Shown here: positions 1-12,219 of the stretch, piece after piece
How the letters are laid out: the number at the start of each line of letters is the position of its first letter
Numbering within the stretch: the stretch's first letter is position 1
Source of the DNA: Callorhinus ursinus
Taxonomy: Eukaryota; Chordata; Mammalia; Carnivora; Otariidae
NCBI RefSeq assembly: GCF_003265705.1
Contig: NW_020312893.1
Location: 19,375,007 to 19,439,006 of the forward strand
DNA length: 64,000 nucleotides
Reading direction: 5' to 3'
Position numbers and translations under genes: made by a program
The notes under the pieces: generated by a model
Databases searched by the model: none
What the model saw: the letters and a program-made list of their open reading frames with translations, nothing else
Told to the model about the DNA's origin: nothing

Positions 1-850
1 CATTCCTCCAAAGATATACACATGGCTAATAAGCATATGAAAGGTACTCAACATCCTCAGTCTTTAGGGAAATCAAAGCCACAGGGAGATACCACTCATC
101 CTATTAGCATGGCTATCAACAACATCAAAAACAATCACAGTCGTTGCTAAGGATGGAGAAACAAACCTTCCATATGTTAACTGATGGAAATGTAAAATTG
201 TGCAGCCGCTATGGATAACAGTTCGGTGGTTCCTCAAAAGCTGAACACAGAATTATTTATCACCCAGCAATCCCACTTCTAGGTATATATCCAAGAGATT
301 AAAAGCATACTTCAACAAAAACTCTTCCGTGAATATTTATAGCAGGAGTATTCGTAATAGCTAAAAAAAAAAAAAAAAAAGGAAACACCAAATGTCCCAT
401 CAAGTGTTGGGTGGATAAATAAACGTGCTATATCCATACAACAATATTTTATTCAGTCATAAAAAGGAATGGAGTAGGAACATGATACAACATGGATGAA
501 TCTTGAAAACATTGTGCCAACGGAAAGAAAGCCAGACACAAAATGCCATGTATTTTATGATTCTGCTCATATGAAGTGTCCAGAACAGGTAACCCCCCAG
601 AGACAGACAAAAAGATTAGTGGTTGCCAGGGGCAAGAGGGAGAACAGCATGGGAGTTACTTAATGCATATGGAGTTTCTTCTGGGGGGGATGAAAATGGT
701 CTACAATTGAGTGGTGATGGTTGCAAAACATTCTGAATGTACTAAAACCCACTAACGTGTATTTTAGAGTGGCTATATTTTACATGTGTGTGAATTGATA
801 AATGAATTTATAAATGCAAATTTTGTTATGTGAATTTTATCTCTTTTAAG
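1..850 (+). mobile_element. Old L1, 3' end of ORF2 and 3' UTR
   Basis: Degenerate L1 in sense orientation: the end of ORF2 with the GCAGCCGCTATGGATAACAG region, the ATCCCACTTCTAGGTATATA block and a 3' UTR. It is truncated by the left edge of the window. An internal A-run lies at 362-380. Confidence 0.8.
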
Positions 851-859
851 ACAAGTCAA

Positions 860-1050
860 TATGACTTGAGTCAGGCGACCCTAAATTTGAATTCTGTTTC
901 TATGCGACAGTGGGCAAGATACATTTAACCTCTCTACAGCTTTAATTTCCGATCCCTACATGGGTATGATAATATGAACTTCTCACATATTTTTGGGAAG
1001 TATTAAATTAGAAGATAACACAAACACAGCTATCTTAGTGATTAGCACTG
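860..1050 (+). mobile_element. MIR, diverged
   Basis: Diverged MIR core with GGGCAAGATACATTTAACCTC and a following regulatory-like tail. Confidence 0.5.
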
Positions 1051-1199
1051 CTACCCTTTCTGTTTGCAGGACCAACCTAGAAATCACCCATGACATCACC
1101 CTCTGCCCCCATATCGGGTCCTATCACTTTGTATGCTAAATACTTCTTGCATTCACTTTTCTCTCCCTCCTCTACTAGTACCTAAGAAAGGGGGTAAAA

Positions 1200-1770
1200 A
1201 CCGAAAACGAAAAAATAGTCTGATAGTTGAAAGCAGGCCTGACACTTCTAGCCAGGCCATTATTATTTTCCTGTTGGACATAAACAATCTCACAGAATAA
1301 CAACCTCAGACAAGATTACTCAGACTGATATGAGAGAAAGCAAAACCGTTTCATAATTTGTCTGAGCCACCCCACAAAATACCAAACACCATCTCTCTTG
1401 GCTGGAAGGAATGACTGCTACTTCCTTACCAATTACAGCTTTATCTGTGTTCTAGTCAGCCCTCCAGAAAGATGGGACACACCCAATTATAGAACTGACT
1501 TAATTCCCTCACAATATCTAATCTAACACAAATTCCCATTTTCTTAGCCCCTCCCCCAAATCACCAAACCAAAGCCCAAATTCTGTAATTAAATTCATAG
1601 TTAGGAAGCGTCTCAGTAAGAGAAACACCCTCCTGAGACACTTCGTGGCTCATGGCTGCCCATAATGTTGGTTCTCCCTCACTGCAAGAGTAATAAATCC
1701 CACTTGTTCAACTACAGGAGGGGTGTTATTTATTGTCTTTGGATGGAGGCCATTGACACATCTTAGTTGG
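1200..1770 (+). mobile_element. ERV LTR, solo
   Basis: LTR-like block starting near TGATAGTTGAAAGCAGG, with AATAAA at about 1690 followed by a T-rich end. No internal viral sequence is seen next to it. Confidence 0.5.
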
Positions 1771-1849
1771 AGCTACCAACATCTCTTAGTCTATTGTAAT
1801 AGTTATGATATTCACTAATTCTTACAACATTTTATTGAGAAGCGTAGAG

Positions 1850-2190
1850 GCCACTTTGAGTGAACAGGCTTGAGCAATGGAAACAAGAGCTAGGCAAAAG
1901 GGCCCACAGTGACCAACCTGCTGACACACAGGCTTGTTAAGTGACTCACCTTGGAAATCTCCATAGGTCCTAACTAACCAATGGGCTACTTACAACCAGG
2001 CAGTTACCAAAAAAGGGAAAATTCCATACATTCCATACCTTCTCACTCCACCCTATAACTGTGGTACCTCACCACCATTTTGTGGCAGTCAGTCTCCCTT
2101 GCAATGTATTCAATAAACTATCTCTTTTTGTTCTGCCCTGGGTGAATTCTTTTGCAGTTGGCCCCCTCTCAATCAGGATGCCCCACAAGA
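1850..2190 (+). mobile_element. ERV LTR, solo (second type)
   Basis: Contains CACCATTTTGTGGCAGTC, the polyadenylation motif CAATAAACTATCTC and a T-rich downstream element, as in class I ERV LTRs. The left boundary is unsure. Confidence 0.5.
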
Positions 2191-2240
2191 AGTATTCTGT
2201 GGTGGTGATGATATGGTTGGTTTTAAGAAAATTCATGAGA

Positions 2241-2433
2241 GGGCGCCTGGGTGGCTCAGTTGGTTAATCGACTGCCTTCAGCTCAGGTCATGATCCTGGA
2301 GTCCCGGGATCGAGTCCCACATCGGGCTCCCTGTTCAGCAGGGAGTCTGCTTCTCCCTCTGAGCTCTTCCCTCTCGTGCTATCTCTCATTCTCCCTCAAA
2401 TAAATAAATAAAATCTTGTAAAAAAAAAAAAAA
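2241..2433 (+). mobile_element. Can-SINE, full length
   Basis: tRNA-Lys-type head, ATAAA tail and A-run, with a perfect 16-base target-site duplication AAGAAAATTCATGAGA (2225-2240, 2434-2449). Confidence 0.95.
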
Positions 2434-2469
2434 AAGAAAATTCATGAGAAATAAATGCTGAATCCGCTA

Positions 2470-2600
2470 TTTAATCATTCATTCTTCTTAATATTTACTG
2501 ATCAACTACTAGGTGCATAGCAGTGTGACCAACATACATGTATCTATATCCCTGTGTTCAAAAAGCTTACATTGTGGCCAGAAAGACAATCCATGTGCAT
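2470..2600 (-). mobile_element. L2/MIR-like ancient repeat fragment
   Basis: Diverged text of the kind TATTTACTGATCAACTACTAG followed by AAGCTTACATTGTGG, typical of ancient LINE/SINE ends. The following 2600-3600 holds only AT-rich unique sequence. Confidence 0.4.
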
Positions 2601-3605
2601 GAAGAAAATACTACATATGTTTTAAAATGTGAGTTGGGGTACTTTTTGTTATACAAACTGCTAATTATAGTATTTCAGAATTTAAAATGTTCAATTGAAC
2701 ATATTTATTAAAGATACAAATTTAAGCACCTCACTTTTAAGCCTTTGTTTCAAACTTCAAAATTATTTTATGATTTATAAGTCTAATTTTGTATTAAATA
2801 AGAGCAACCACTTTCACTTGCTCTTTTTTTTTTTTTACCAAATCCAGTATGACTTGCTCTTTAATATTAGAGTAACCTAAAATAGCAATTAAACTTAAAA
2901 ACCGTCCTATTCACAAATTTGATTACACTACTTTTACCATTTTAAGTTATGTATATTCATGTGGCTGCTTTTTAACCACCATAAATGCTTGACAGGGCAG
3001 CCAGATTTATAAGCAAGTCTAACAACAACAACCAAAAAAACCCTATGAAATGTCCAAATAAGTTTTGTTAAATATTCCAAACATCTCAATATTTGTTACA
3101 GGCCTGACCAAATTATCTTAAACCTTTCAGCTTAAAATGCTAAGATTTAATATGTGAAGATTCTTTAAATCACATCTGCACACATATTATCCTTAATTAA
3201 AACAAAAGGTATTAATATAATCAGTTTCATCTACTTTATTATCTATGGATTCAAGTCCAGACTTCCATAGGATTGCAAAGTATTTAATATCTAAGATGGG
3301 CTGGAAATTCAGGGTAATAATACAGTTGTATATCCGTTGTAGGGTTTGAGATTCCAGACCAGCCATGGAATCTGAGAACTACAAAACTCCAGGTTTATTC
3401 TGTTAAGAGTAGGAATGGACTCTTTTACAGGGTTGATTTGTCAACACATTCCCCAAGTACTCTCAGCCTCTAAATGGTAGTTACCCAATTTGGGTAGATG
3501 GAATTTGACCCCCCTACACCAGGATGCAGCTAACTTCCTTCACTACTTGATTGGATTTATCTAATCTCTCCACTAATTTGACTGAATTCTTTCCATAGTC
3601 TTGGC
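2600..3605. other. AT-rich intergenic sequence
   Basis: No gene, LTR or SINE recognised. Confidence 0.5.
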
Positions 3606-3608
3606 CAC

Positions 3609-3777
3609 AATTTTTTTTTAAGATTTTATTTATTGGGGGGGGGAGGGACAGAGGGAGAGGGAGAATTATTATTTTTTATGATTTTTTTTTATTTTAGAAA
3701 AAGAGCGCAAGCTGGGCTGGAGCAGGAGGAGAGGGAGAGAATCTCCAGCGGACTCTGCAATGAGCTCAGAAAGACAA
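3609..3777 (-). mobile_element. Can-SINE, partial
   Basis: A-tail side and body of an old minus-strand SINE; the head is missing where another SINE abuts it. Confidence 0.7.
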
Positions 3778-3790
3778 AAAAGGATACTAT

Positions 3791-3966
3791 GGGGCGCCCT
3801 GGGTGGCTCAGTCTCTTGGGTGTCCGACTCTTGGTTTCAAGTCAGGTCATGATCTCAGGGTGGTGAGATTGAGCTCCTAGCAGCTCCTGCTCTACCTGGA
3901 GTCTGCTTGAGATTGTCCCTCCTCCTCCCCGCACTTGCATTCTAAATAAGTAAATTCTTTGAAAAA
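3791..3966 (+). mobile_element. Can-SINE
   Basis: Plus-strand head GGGGCGCCCTGGGTGGCTCA to an eroded AAATAAGTAAATTC tail. Confidence 0.85.
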
Positions 3967-3984
3967 TACTGTAAAGCTACATAA

Positions 3985-4600
3985 ATGCATATAGAAAACA
4001 CAGAGGACCCGCCTGAGCCTCGGTCGTGGTGCTGCCTTTGGCGGTCTCCTCTGCAAGTGGGCTCTGTGTCCCAGCGCCCGACCCGGTCCCCGCCACCCCG
4101 ATCCTGCCCGGAGGCCGCGACGGGTCGCCCGAGATTTCCACCAGCGCACAAGCGACGGCATGTCATCCATCCCCTCCAGGGGTCGCTCGTGGCTACCCAC
4201 GACTATTACCCGAGCAGCGGGGGTTGTACTTGCAGTAACAGCTGCTACGGAAGTTGCAGGGCATCCTGGAGAATTTATCTCTCAGCATCCCCGTCTGCCC
4301 AATGCTGACCAGGGTCCCTAGTGGGGCAAGCTTCTTTTTCCGCAAGTCCACTCTCCGGTTCATGGCTATAGTGTTGGAGTCCCCAGAACGCTGAGCCTCT
4401 CCTAGGACTCGAGCGGCTCGATCACCAGCGACTTGGCTCCGGAAGCCATGAAGAAGTAGCCTGGTGACCAGCCTGGCAAAGCCAACACCGAGTCCCAATC
4501 CTGGCCACCACCAACCACTAGGCTTCAGGAGGTGCTAGACTCATGAGAACCCCTCCTCTCTCTCCCAGTAGACTAGGCAGGCTGCAGCGCTCAGACACAG
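3985..4600. pseudogene. Unrecognised GC-rich segment, possible decayed retrocopy
   Basis: A GC- and CpG-rich block stands out from AT-rich flanks. Both strands have short open frames; the minus-strand frame at 4193-4498 reads 101 residues with a cysteine-rich end (SSCYCKYNPRC). I do not recognise any of the products. It could be a decayed processed gene or an old CpG island. Confidence 0.3.
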
Positions 4601-5549
4601 TCGGGTTCTTTTATATCAAAACAGCAAAACACCAAAAAGGGAGTTGAGAGAACCCCACTCCTTACTATCCAAGCCACACACAAGCCTTCCTGACACCCTA
4701 TTAACCATGCGTCTTGCCCCAAGTAGAATATAAACTCTAAGCAGCCAGTAAAAAAGAAAGAAAAGACATAGAAAAATATCCAAAACATATTACTAAGAAG
4801 AATTGTTTTAAAACTTTGTATAGCTTGATCTCATTTATGCTTTCATAGGTATGTGTATAAATATACATAAAACTTTTATATATCCATATACATATTCATA
4901 TAGATATACACTCAGCAAAAAATGCTGAAGTGATAAAATCCAAACCGTTAGCTGCGGTTATATCCAGAGAGAAAAACTGGATGAGAGGAAGAAGGCAGGA
5001 GAGAGGGGACTTTCACTTTCACTCCAGCAGAGGGATGGGTCTTCCTCTGAATGTCTAAAAGCTTTCTTCCTCCTCCTACCAATGATTTATGAAACACTTT
5101 TTAAGGACTGAGTAATCTGTATGAAAGAGTCTATTAGGCGGAATTCGCCAAGAGAAAGAGAAATGGAGATATCTAGTCAGGGGTTGGCTTACATGATTGT
5201 AGGCGTCTGCAGAACAAGTCTGGAGTCTGTGCTGGCTGCCAGGGAAACAGGCTGGGACTTGAGGGAAGGACCGGATGCTTTCGTGCTCAGGTGAAATGTC
5301 TCTGTGGAAGGCTCGGTTCTGTTCTTACATCCTTTAAACTAATTGAATCAGGCCCACCCAGATTATCTAAGAATCTCACAGTGAACTGATTATGGACTTA
5401 AGTCTTATCAATGGACTGTCCCAGAGTAACACCTGGGTTAGTGTTTGGATTGAATAACTGGGGCCTAGGCGAATTGACTCAAAAACACGTCACAGTATGT
5501 CTATGTAAAGAACAAAAAAAGACACGTATCAGAGTCACCATTTTTAAGT
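4600..5549. other. Intergenic sequence without recognised features
   Basis: Unique-looking AT-rich sequence; no gene seen. Confidence 0.5.
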
Positions 5550-5751
5550 TTTTTAGAAAAGATTTTTTAAAATGTATTTATTTGAGAAAGAGACAGAAAG
5601 AGTGCACTCACAAGCGGGGGGGGGAGGCAGAGGACTCCCCATTTAGCGTGGAGCCCTATGCAGGGCTCAATCCTAGGACCCTGAGATCCCAGGACCCTGA
5701 GATCATGACCTGAGCTGAAGGTTTAACCCACTGAGCCACTCAGGTGCTCCC
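5550..5751 (-). mobile_element. Can-SINE
   Basis: Minus-strand copy with a decayed tail and head GAGCCACTCAGGTGCTCCC. Confidence 0.85.
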
Positions 5752-6039
5752 ACAGTAACCATCTTTGAGTGCAGACCTTAGGCCTGTCGTGGGGCTATTT
5801 GCTTGACATGTTACCTCACTTGGTCACTACAGTATAGCCCCACGGTCAGCTACCAAAATAAATTTAAATTTAGGTACCTGTGACTCTGAAGTTTATTTGA
5901 ATTAATGTAGCTCATTCAGTTGCAGAGACCGGCTCAATTTACACATAAAAAGGAGACTTCTTTCATAGCCACAGATAGACTAACTCGAAAAGTGAGATGG
6001 TTTTACTAGCAACGGTTCTTGTGACTGATTACTTTTTCT

Positions 6040-6251
6040 TTCTTTCTTTCTTTCTTTTTTTTTTTAATTTTATTTATTTATCTGACAGAGAGAGACACAG
6101 TGAGAGAGGGAACACAAGCAGGGGGAGTGGGAGAGGGAAAAGCAGGCTTCCCGCGGAGCAGGGAGCCCAATGCGGAGCTCGATCCCAGGACCCTGGGATC
6201 ATGACCCGAGTCGAAGGCAGATGCCTAACGACTGAGCCACCCAGGCGCCCC
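6040..6251 (-). mobile_element. Can-SINE, full length
   Basis: Duplication CTGATTACTTTTTCT at 6025-6039 and 6252-6266. The A-tail has a CTTT-repeat extension. Confidence 0.95.
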
Positions 6252-6354
6252 CTGATTACTTTTTCTGTCTCTTTTTCAGGGACCACATGGCCTCTGTCTC
6301 TATTAAGAGAGTCTCCTTTTTTCTCCCTAAGGGTTCCCTCTGTTCACCTCCCTT

Positions 6355-6470
6355 ATTTATTTTTTTTAAGGCTTTACTTTTAAGTGAGCTCTACACCCAA
6401 GGTGGGGCTTGAACTCACAACCCCAAGATCAAGAGTCACACACTGCAGTGACTGAGCTAGCCAGGTGCCC
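6355..6470 (-). mobile_element. Short-type Can-SINE
   Basis: Older, shorter subtype (AAGTGAGCTCTACACCCAA, GAGCTAGCCAGGTGCCC). Perfect 15-base duplication CTGTTCACCTCCCTT (6340-6354, 6471-6485). Confidence 0.92.
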
Positions 6471-6485
6471 CTGTTCACCTCCCTT

Positions 6486-7815
6486 CTTAGCTTACTTCCT
6501 CTGCTTACTCCAAGTTGCTGTTCCATAATACTTGAACTTGCATATAATCCCTCACAGATGCTCCCATCTTCTCTACTTTTTTATTCGTAAATATTATGGC
6601 TAATTGGCAATTTTTTCAAATTGCCCAAAGAGGGGCAATTTAATTGCCTCAACTATCTTTTGGGCTGTTCAAAACATGTTCCTACTAAGGTGGTATCAGT
6701 GGGAATTAGAAATGAGAGGCATGAACCACTTTACAGACTTTGAAGAGATGAGTGATTAGATATGACCGTTGCAAAGGGAGAGTGAATTAAAAGCAAATCA
6801 CAGGTTTCTGCATTGACTGGAGTATTGCTCCTTGAAGATAGCTGTATTTGAGAGAAATACACTGCCTGAGTCCCTAGGTCTCACCCAGTGGGGCCGGTCC
6901 TTGCCTAATCGCCTGTCTCTCCACCCCTGATCCCCTAAGCCAGTGTGACTCATGCAGGAACCTAACCGCCCTGCAATTCAAAACGCAAAGCCCAATGCCA
7001 GCTTGTGTTTCTCACCATCACCAGGACACCCTTGGCTTATTGTCTGTCCTGTCTGTCCACCAAACCGTGTCACTGAATCACCTCAATTCTAATCTCTGTT
7101 GTTCTAGGCTTTCAATCTGTGTCTATTCCTGATATTTCCATCTTGATTCTCCTCTACTCAATCTTCGTTTAACTCTTCAGTTTCTAGTAAAAATTGTTGA
7201 TTTTGGTAGGAACAGAGCTCTATCTCAAAACTCGGGAATCAAATTCCGTCTTCTAGTGACTATGACTGGTCAGGCTGGCCATGTCTCCTTCAAAGCAGAG
7301 GGAGAGGAGACTTCTGTTTCTGTATCATATATCTTTTGAGCACCTACTATTTTGGGAAACACTGGTGAGTACTTATGCTACAAGATAAATGAGAAATAGT
7401 CTTTCCCCTAAAAAGCTCCTAGAAAAGAGAGAGGCTAACAATCCACAATTACACACAATTTGACACAAGTATGCAGACATACATGTGGAGGAAGTTGTTT
7501 TAATTAGCTTGAAGTTCCAAAGAAGGCTTCCCAGAGCAGAATATCCAGGAACTTAATATTTTTAAGTTTTAAATAATTGTTTAATTAAAATACTATGCAC
7601 ATAGAGAAAAGTGCATGAATCACAAATGACACTTTGAGAATTTTCAAGAATGTATGACAAACACCAAGATCAAGAAATAGAACATTACTAGCATTCCAGA
7701 GCTCTGCTTATGCATCCTCCCAGTTCTCTTGCTTACATTAAAATAAGTTAGGAGTGAAAAGTGGTAAGAATATACTTGGCAGATAGAATAGCATGTCTAA
7801 AGATTGAGAGGTTTA
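6486..7815. other. Intergenic sequence, one ancient L2-like trace
   Basis: No gene seen. GAGCACCTACTATTTTGGG near 7335 suggests a diverged L2-type end. Confidence 0.4.
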
Positions 7816-7991
7816 GGGACGCCTGGGCGGCTCCCCGTCAGTTCCCAAGTGTCTGCCTTCAGCTCAGGTCATGATCCCAGGGTCCTGGAATCGAGCCCCA
7901 CGTCAGGCTCCTTGCTCTGCCTGCCATTGTCCCTGCTTGTGTGCTCTCTCTCTCTCTCTGACAAATAAATAAAACCTTTAAAAAAAAAAAT
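7816..7991 (+). mobile_element. Can-SINE
   Basis: Duplication near AAAGATTGAGAGGTTTA (7799-7815) and, with two changes, 7992-8008. Confidence 0.93.
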
Positions 7992-8117
7992 AAAGACTGA
8001 AAGGTTTAAAGTAGTGCAGAAGGTAGAAATTTGTGTGACTCAGGTAGTAGGAGAAGGGGGTGGTCGAGATAAAGCTGATCTCCTCTATAAGCAGGAGCCT
8101 GATCATGAAAACCCTTG

Positions 8118-8321
8118 TCTTTTTTTTTTAAGATTTTACTTATGTCAGAGAGAGAGAGAGAGCACAGGTGGGGGAGACAGGCCAAGGGAGAGGGAGAAGC
8201 AGACTCCTTGCTGAGCAGGGAGCCCGGTGTGGGACTCGATCCCAGGACCCTGGGACCATGACCTGAGCCAAAGGCAGATGCTCTACACAGATGCTTAACC
8301 GACTGAGCCACCCAGGCACCC
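8118..8321 (-). mobile_element. Can-SINE
   Basis: Minus-strand copy. Its head end lies in the duplicated target of the next SINE. Confidence 0.92.
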
Positions 8322-8334
8322 TGGAAGGTTTCTT

Positions 8335-8581
8335 TCTTTTTTTTTTTCATTTAGTGTGTAATCTCTAGATCTTTTGTTTTTGTAACAGTTTTTTTTTAAG
8401 ATTTATTTATTTATTTGAAAGAGAGAGAGAGAGAGAGAGAGCACATGAGGGGGGGAGGGTCAGAGGGAGAAGCAGACTCCCTGCTGAGCAGGGAGCCCGA
8501 TGCGGGACTCGATGCCGGGACTCCAGGATCATGACCTGAGCCGAAGGCAGTCGCCCAACCAACTGAGCCACCCAGGCGCCC
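8335..8581 (-). mobile_element. Can-SINE with 54-base 3' passenger
   Basis: SINE body at 8389-8581. On its 3' side, 8335-8388 holds about 40 bases of non-SINE sequence and a second A-run. The whole is flanked by the perfect 17-base duplication ACCCTGGAAGGTTTCTT (8318-8334, 8582-8598). Confidence 0.9.
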
Positions 8582-8847
8582 ACCCTGGAAGGTTTCTTAA
8601 AATACTATTGCAGTTAGGCCTGGATAAAAGAGATGAAGACTTTAAGGCAGGACTGGAGTCATGGATGAGGGAGGGAGCTGGTCAATGTTAGGGAGTAGCA
8701 TCTGCCTTAGCTAATTAGTTGTGGAAGAGGTTGTGGTTGAGGGTAACTGCTAGGTTTTCACTTTGAAAATGACTTGATGGTGGGGCGCCTGCGTAGAGAG
8801 AAAATAAAGCAGGAAAAAAATAGGGTGATAAAGACAACGGGTTTATG

Positions 8848-9274
8848 GGTTTTTTTTTTAATTTTTTTATTTAAATTCAAGTTAGTTAACATAATAGTGT
8901 AGTATTAGTTTCAGAGGTAGAATTTAAGAGATTCATCAGTTGCATGTAAAACCTTATGCTCATTACATCAAGTGCCCTCCTTAAGGCTCATCACCCAGTT
9001 ACCTCATCACCCGCCCCCCACCTCCCCTCCAGGAACCCTCAGTTTGTTTCCTGTAGTTCAGGGTCTCTTATGGTTTGCCTCCCTCTCTATTTTCATCTTA
9101 TTTTTCCTTCCCTTCCCCTATGTTCATCTATTTTATTTCTTAAATTCCACATATGAGCGAAATCATGTATTTGTCTTTCTCTAACTTAATTTCACTTAGC
9201 ATAATACCCTCTAGTTCCATCCACATCCTTGCAAATGGCAAGATTTCATTCTTTTTGATGGCTGAGTAATATGC

Positions 9275-9324
<50 letters not shown>

Positions 9325-9626
9325 CACATCTTCTTTATCCATTCAAAATCTGTCGATGGGTATCTGGGCTCTTTCCACAGTTTGGCTATTGTGGACACTG
9401 CTGCTATAAACATTGGGGTGTAGGTGCCCCTTTGGATCACTATGTTTGTATCCTTTGGTTAAATACCTAGTAGTGCAATTGCTGGGTCATAGGGTAGCTC
9501 TATTTTTAGCTTTTTGAGGAACCTCCATACTGTTTTCTAGTGTACCTGTACCAGTTTGCATTCCCACCCACAGTGTAAGAGGGTTCCCCTTTCCCACATC
9601 CTCGCCAACATCTGTTGTTTCCTGAG
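8848..9626 (-). mobile_element. Young carnivore L1, 5'-truncated
   Basis: Antisense L1 3' end: the T-run at the left is its A-tail, then 3' UTR, an internal GT repeat, and the ORF2 end. Flanked by a near-perfect 15-base duplication (8833-8847, 9627-9641; two differences) ending GGGTTTATG. Confidence 0.9.
9277..9322. repeat. (GT)n microsatellite inside the L1
   Basis: About 23 GT units. Confidence 0.98.
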
Positions 9627-9641
9627 GACAGTGGGTTTATG

Positions 9642-10200
9642 TTGAGACATGTTAAAGTGGGAAAATGGTTCATATAAGAAAAAATAGATTTGGTAGCTAT
9701 CAGGCTTAAACTTTCTTAAATGGATCCATGCATGTGTAGGAGGTCCACAAGAAGAAAGTATATAAAATGCAAACAAATGACAGAGAACTGGGGAGCACAG
9801 ACATGTAAGGTGCAGAAAGGGAAAGAAGAATCTAAGAATAAGTCTCAGAGGAGACAGCCAGAGGAAAAAAGGGAAACCAAAGCAGAAGCATCCATGGAGG
9901 AAATGGAGTAGGGAGTTTTCAGAAAGGAGTGGTTAGAGGCAGATAAGATGATAAGTACTGACTGGATTTAATGATGTGGAGGTGAACAAGGGCTTCAGTG
10001 GAATGGTGGATGTGTTCCGTTGAAGAAACAATGAGCAGGAAGGAACTGGGGATCAAGAGCACTAATCAGAAATTGCTCTTTCGTAAAGTTTGACTGTATG
10101 AGGGAGAATTATAGGATTTGTATTCTTTTGTCCATCATTGTCTTAGAAGATTATCTGAAACATGATAGACCCTTGATACACATGTTGTTCTGACTGGCTG
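9642..10200. other. Intergenic sequence without recognised features
   Basis: A-rich, no gene seen. Confidence 0.5.
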
Positions 10201-10204
10201 CATC

Positions 10205-10573
10205 TTTTTTTTTTTTTAAGTGAGAGAGAGCATGCAGGGAGGGGAGGGGCAGAGGGAAGGTGGGGAGAGAATCTTTTTTTTTTTTAAGATTTTATTCGAG
10301 CAGGGAGGAGGGGCAGAGGGAGAGGGAGAAGCAGACTCCCCGCTGAGCAGGGAGCCCGATGTGGGGCTCAATCCCAGGACCCTGGGATCATGACCTGAGC
10401 CAAAGGCAGACACTTAACCAACTGAGCCACCCAGGCACCCGGGGGAGAAAGAATCTTAAGCAGACTTCATGCTCAGTGCATAGCCTGACATGGGGCTTGA
10501 TCTCAAGACCCTAAGATCATGACCTGGCCCAAAATCACGAGTTGGACACTTAACTGAGCCACCAGGTGCCTGA
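10205..10573 (-). mobile_element. Can-SINE, split by a nested SINE
   Basis: The outer minus-strand copy (10205-10272 and 10441-10573) ends GAGCCACCAGGTGCC. Confidence 0.85.
10273..10440 (-). mobile_element. Can-SINE nested in an older SINE
   Basis: A complete minus-strand copy lies inside the SINE at 10205-10573, with GAGA(A)ATCTT on both sides. Confidence 0.88.
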
Positions 10574-11123
10574 CTGATTACATCTTAAACTGGGGTACAG
10601 GTCAAGCTCATCAGCAGATTCTTAATTCTACTGAGATTGCCTTCAACCAGGCTACAACTTCTCTTGCCTGGGAAGCACAAATAATAAATACCTGCTGTTT
10701 GGATGGAGAGCAGACAGTTTTATCTTTTCTGTAGTGAATCAGATCAGTTGATGCTTGGTATCACAGCAAGCCAAGGATTGCAAGTGCATTAGTCAAGGGT
10801 GAATTTGTCAGGTCTTACTGAGAGGAGAGCTGATATGATATCCATCACAAGTTGAGATTACCACAACCAATCCCTCCTGAAAAATGTGAAGGTAGATAAA
10901 AGGACATCAGGAGATTTGGTAAACTAGGTTATGGCCTGAGCTACCCTAGGCCTTATAAACTTTTCAGAGGTCTTAAAAACTATCTGAGACCTAAAAGTGA
11001 ACACCTCTGAAATACCCAGCTACCCATTGCCAAATTCCTGAAAAGCAAAGTAAATAAATGTTTCATTAAATACCAACAAAACGTAACATGCCAATTGGCC
11101 AATAGTTATTTAACTCACATATA
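10574..11123. other. Intergenic sequence without recognised features
   Basis: No gene or repeat recognised. Confidence 0.5.
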
Positions 11124-11316
11124 AATTTATTTATTTTTTTAAAAGATTTTATTTATTTATTTGAGAGAGCGTGTGCAAATGAGCAGGGGCAGAGGGAGAG
11201 GGAGAAGCAGGACCCTCACAGAGCAAGGAGCCTGATGTGGGACTCGATCCCAAGACCCTGGGATCATGACCGGAGCCAAAGGCAGACACTTCACCCACTG
11301 AGTCACCCAGGTGCCC
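11124..11316 (-). mobile_element. Can-SINE
   Basis: Minus-strand copy, AAAAGATTTTATTTATTT tail to GAGTCACCCAGGTGCCC. Confidence 0.92.
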
Positions 11317-11370
11317 TGTTGTACATATTTTTAAACTTTTTCGGGGTATTATATCTTGACACCTTAAAAA

Positions 11371-11480
11371 GGGTGATGTGGCTGGCCCTGTCAGTAGAGC
11401 ATGTGACTCTAGATCTCAAGGTCCTGAGTCCCAGCCACATGTTGGGCCTAGAGATTACTTAAAAACAAAGTAACAAACAA
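11371..11480 (+). mobile_element. Short-type Can-SINE
   Basis: GGCTGGCCCTGTCAGTAGAG head, short body, ATTACTTAAAAACAAAG tail. Confidence 0.8.
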
Positions 11481-12215
11481 CAAACTAAAAAACAAAACAC
11501 AACACGACAACCTTCTGGCGGGAAGAGCCTGCCCCTCCAGAGGCTAGCCAATTCTTAGAGATAGCAAGGACCCAGCATGTCCTTGACGTGCAAACTAAAA
11601 AATCCACAGCCATACCTCCCCTAGCTGACCATATGCTCCTGGAGGTAAAATTCCTCTTCCTTATTCACCCCAGGACCAGATACCAGGCAAGGAGGGACCA
11701 TCTCTATAGGTTAGAGCCCAACAAAATGATTCAAACTAGATAGTCCTAAACTGTTTACCCTACCTTGCCTTGCCTCTCTCCCTGGAAACTCCAATGGAGG
11801 CTCTCCCCTAGACCTTCAGCTCCCACAAGTCTTCTGCTTCCTGACCACTCTGATGTTCTTTCATGGGGCCCTGTATCACATGCTGTGCCTCCTGTCTCTA
11901 GAACCTGTGAATAGAGTAAATTTTTCCTGAGTGTCTCTGTCTCCCGTTATGGCTGCACTTGATCATCTCATAAAAGAATATAAAGCATGCCCCAACATAG
12001 GACTGCTTCAGGCCTACAGGTCTTAAAATAGTTCCTAGCAATCTCCTTGACCCACACTCATGATTGTATCTTACACATGCCTCTTTCCCAAGGCCATGAG
12101 TGCATGTAGTTGGTGAACCCAAGAATGACCTCACCCCCAACCCAGGTCATATACTGCACTGGGTAGTCCCTTCAACCCCTGACAGTGTCTCTTGTTTTAT
12201 CAAACATAGATGGCA
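11481..12215. other. Intergenic sequence, possibly LTR-derived
   Basis: Contains LTR-like text near 11890-11960 (CTGTGAATAGAGTAAATTTTT) but no firm boundary. Confidence 0.35.
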
Positions 12216-12219
12216 GACT

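Noticed and set aside
5997..6383. 128-residue ORF and many similar 60-110 residue ORFs with [17 protein letters not shown] or RERERE-like text
   Set aside because: They are translations of Can-SINE bodies in either orientation, not genes.
8785..8800. SINE-like GGGGCGCCTG
   Set aside because: Only ten bases match and no SINE body follows; too short to call.
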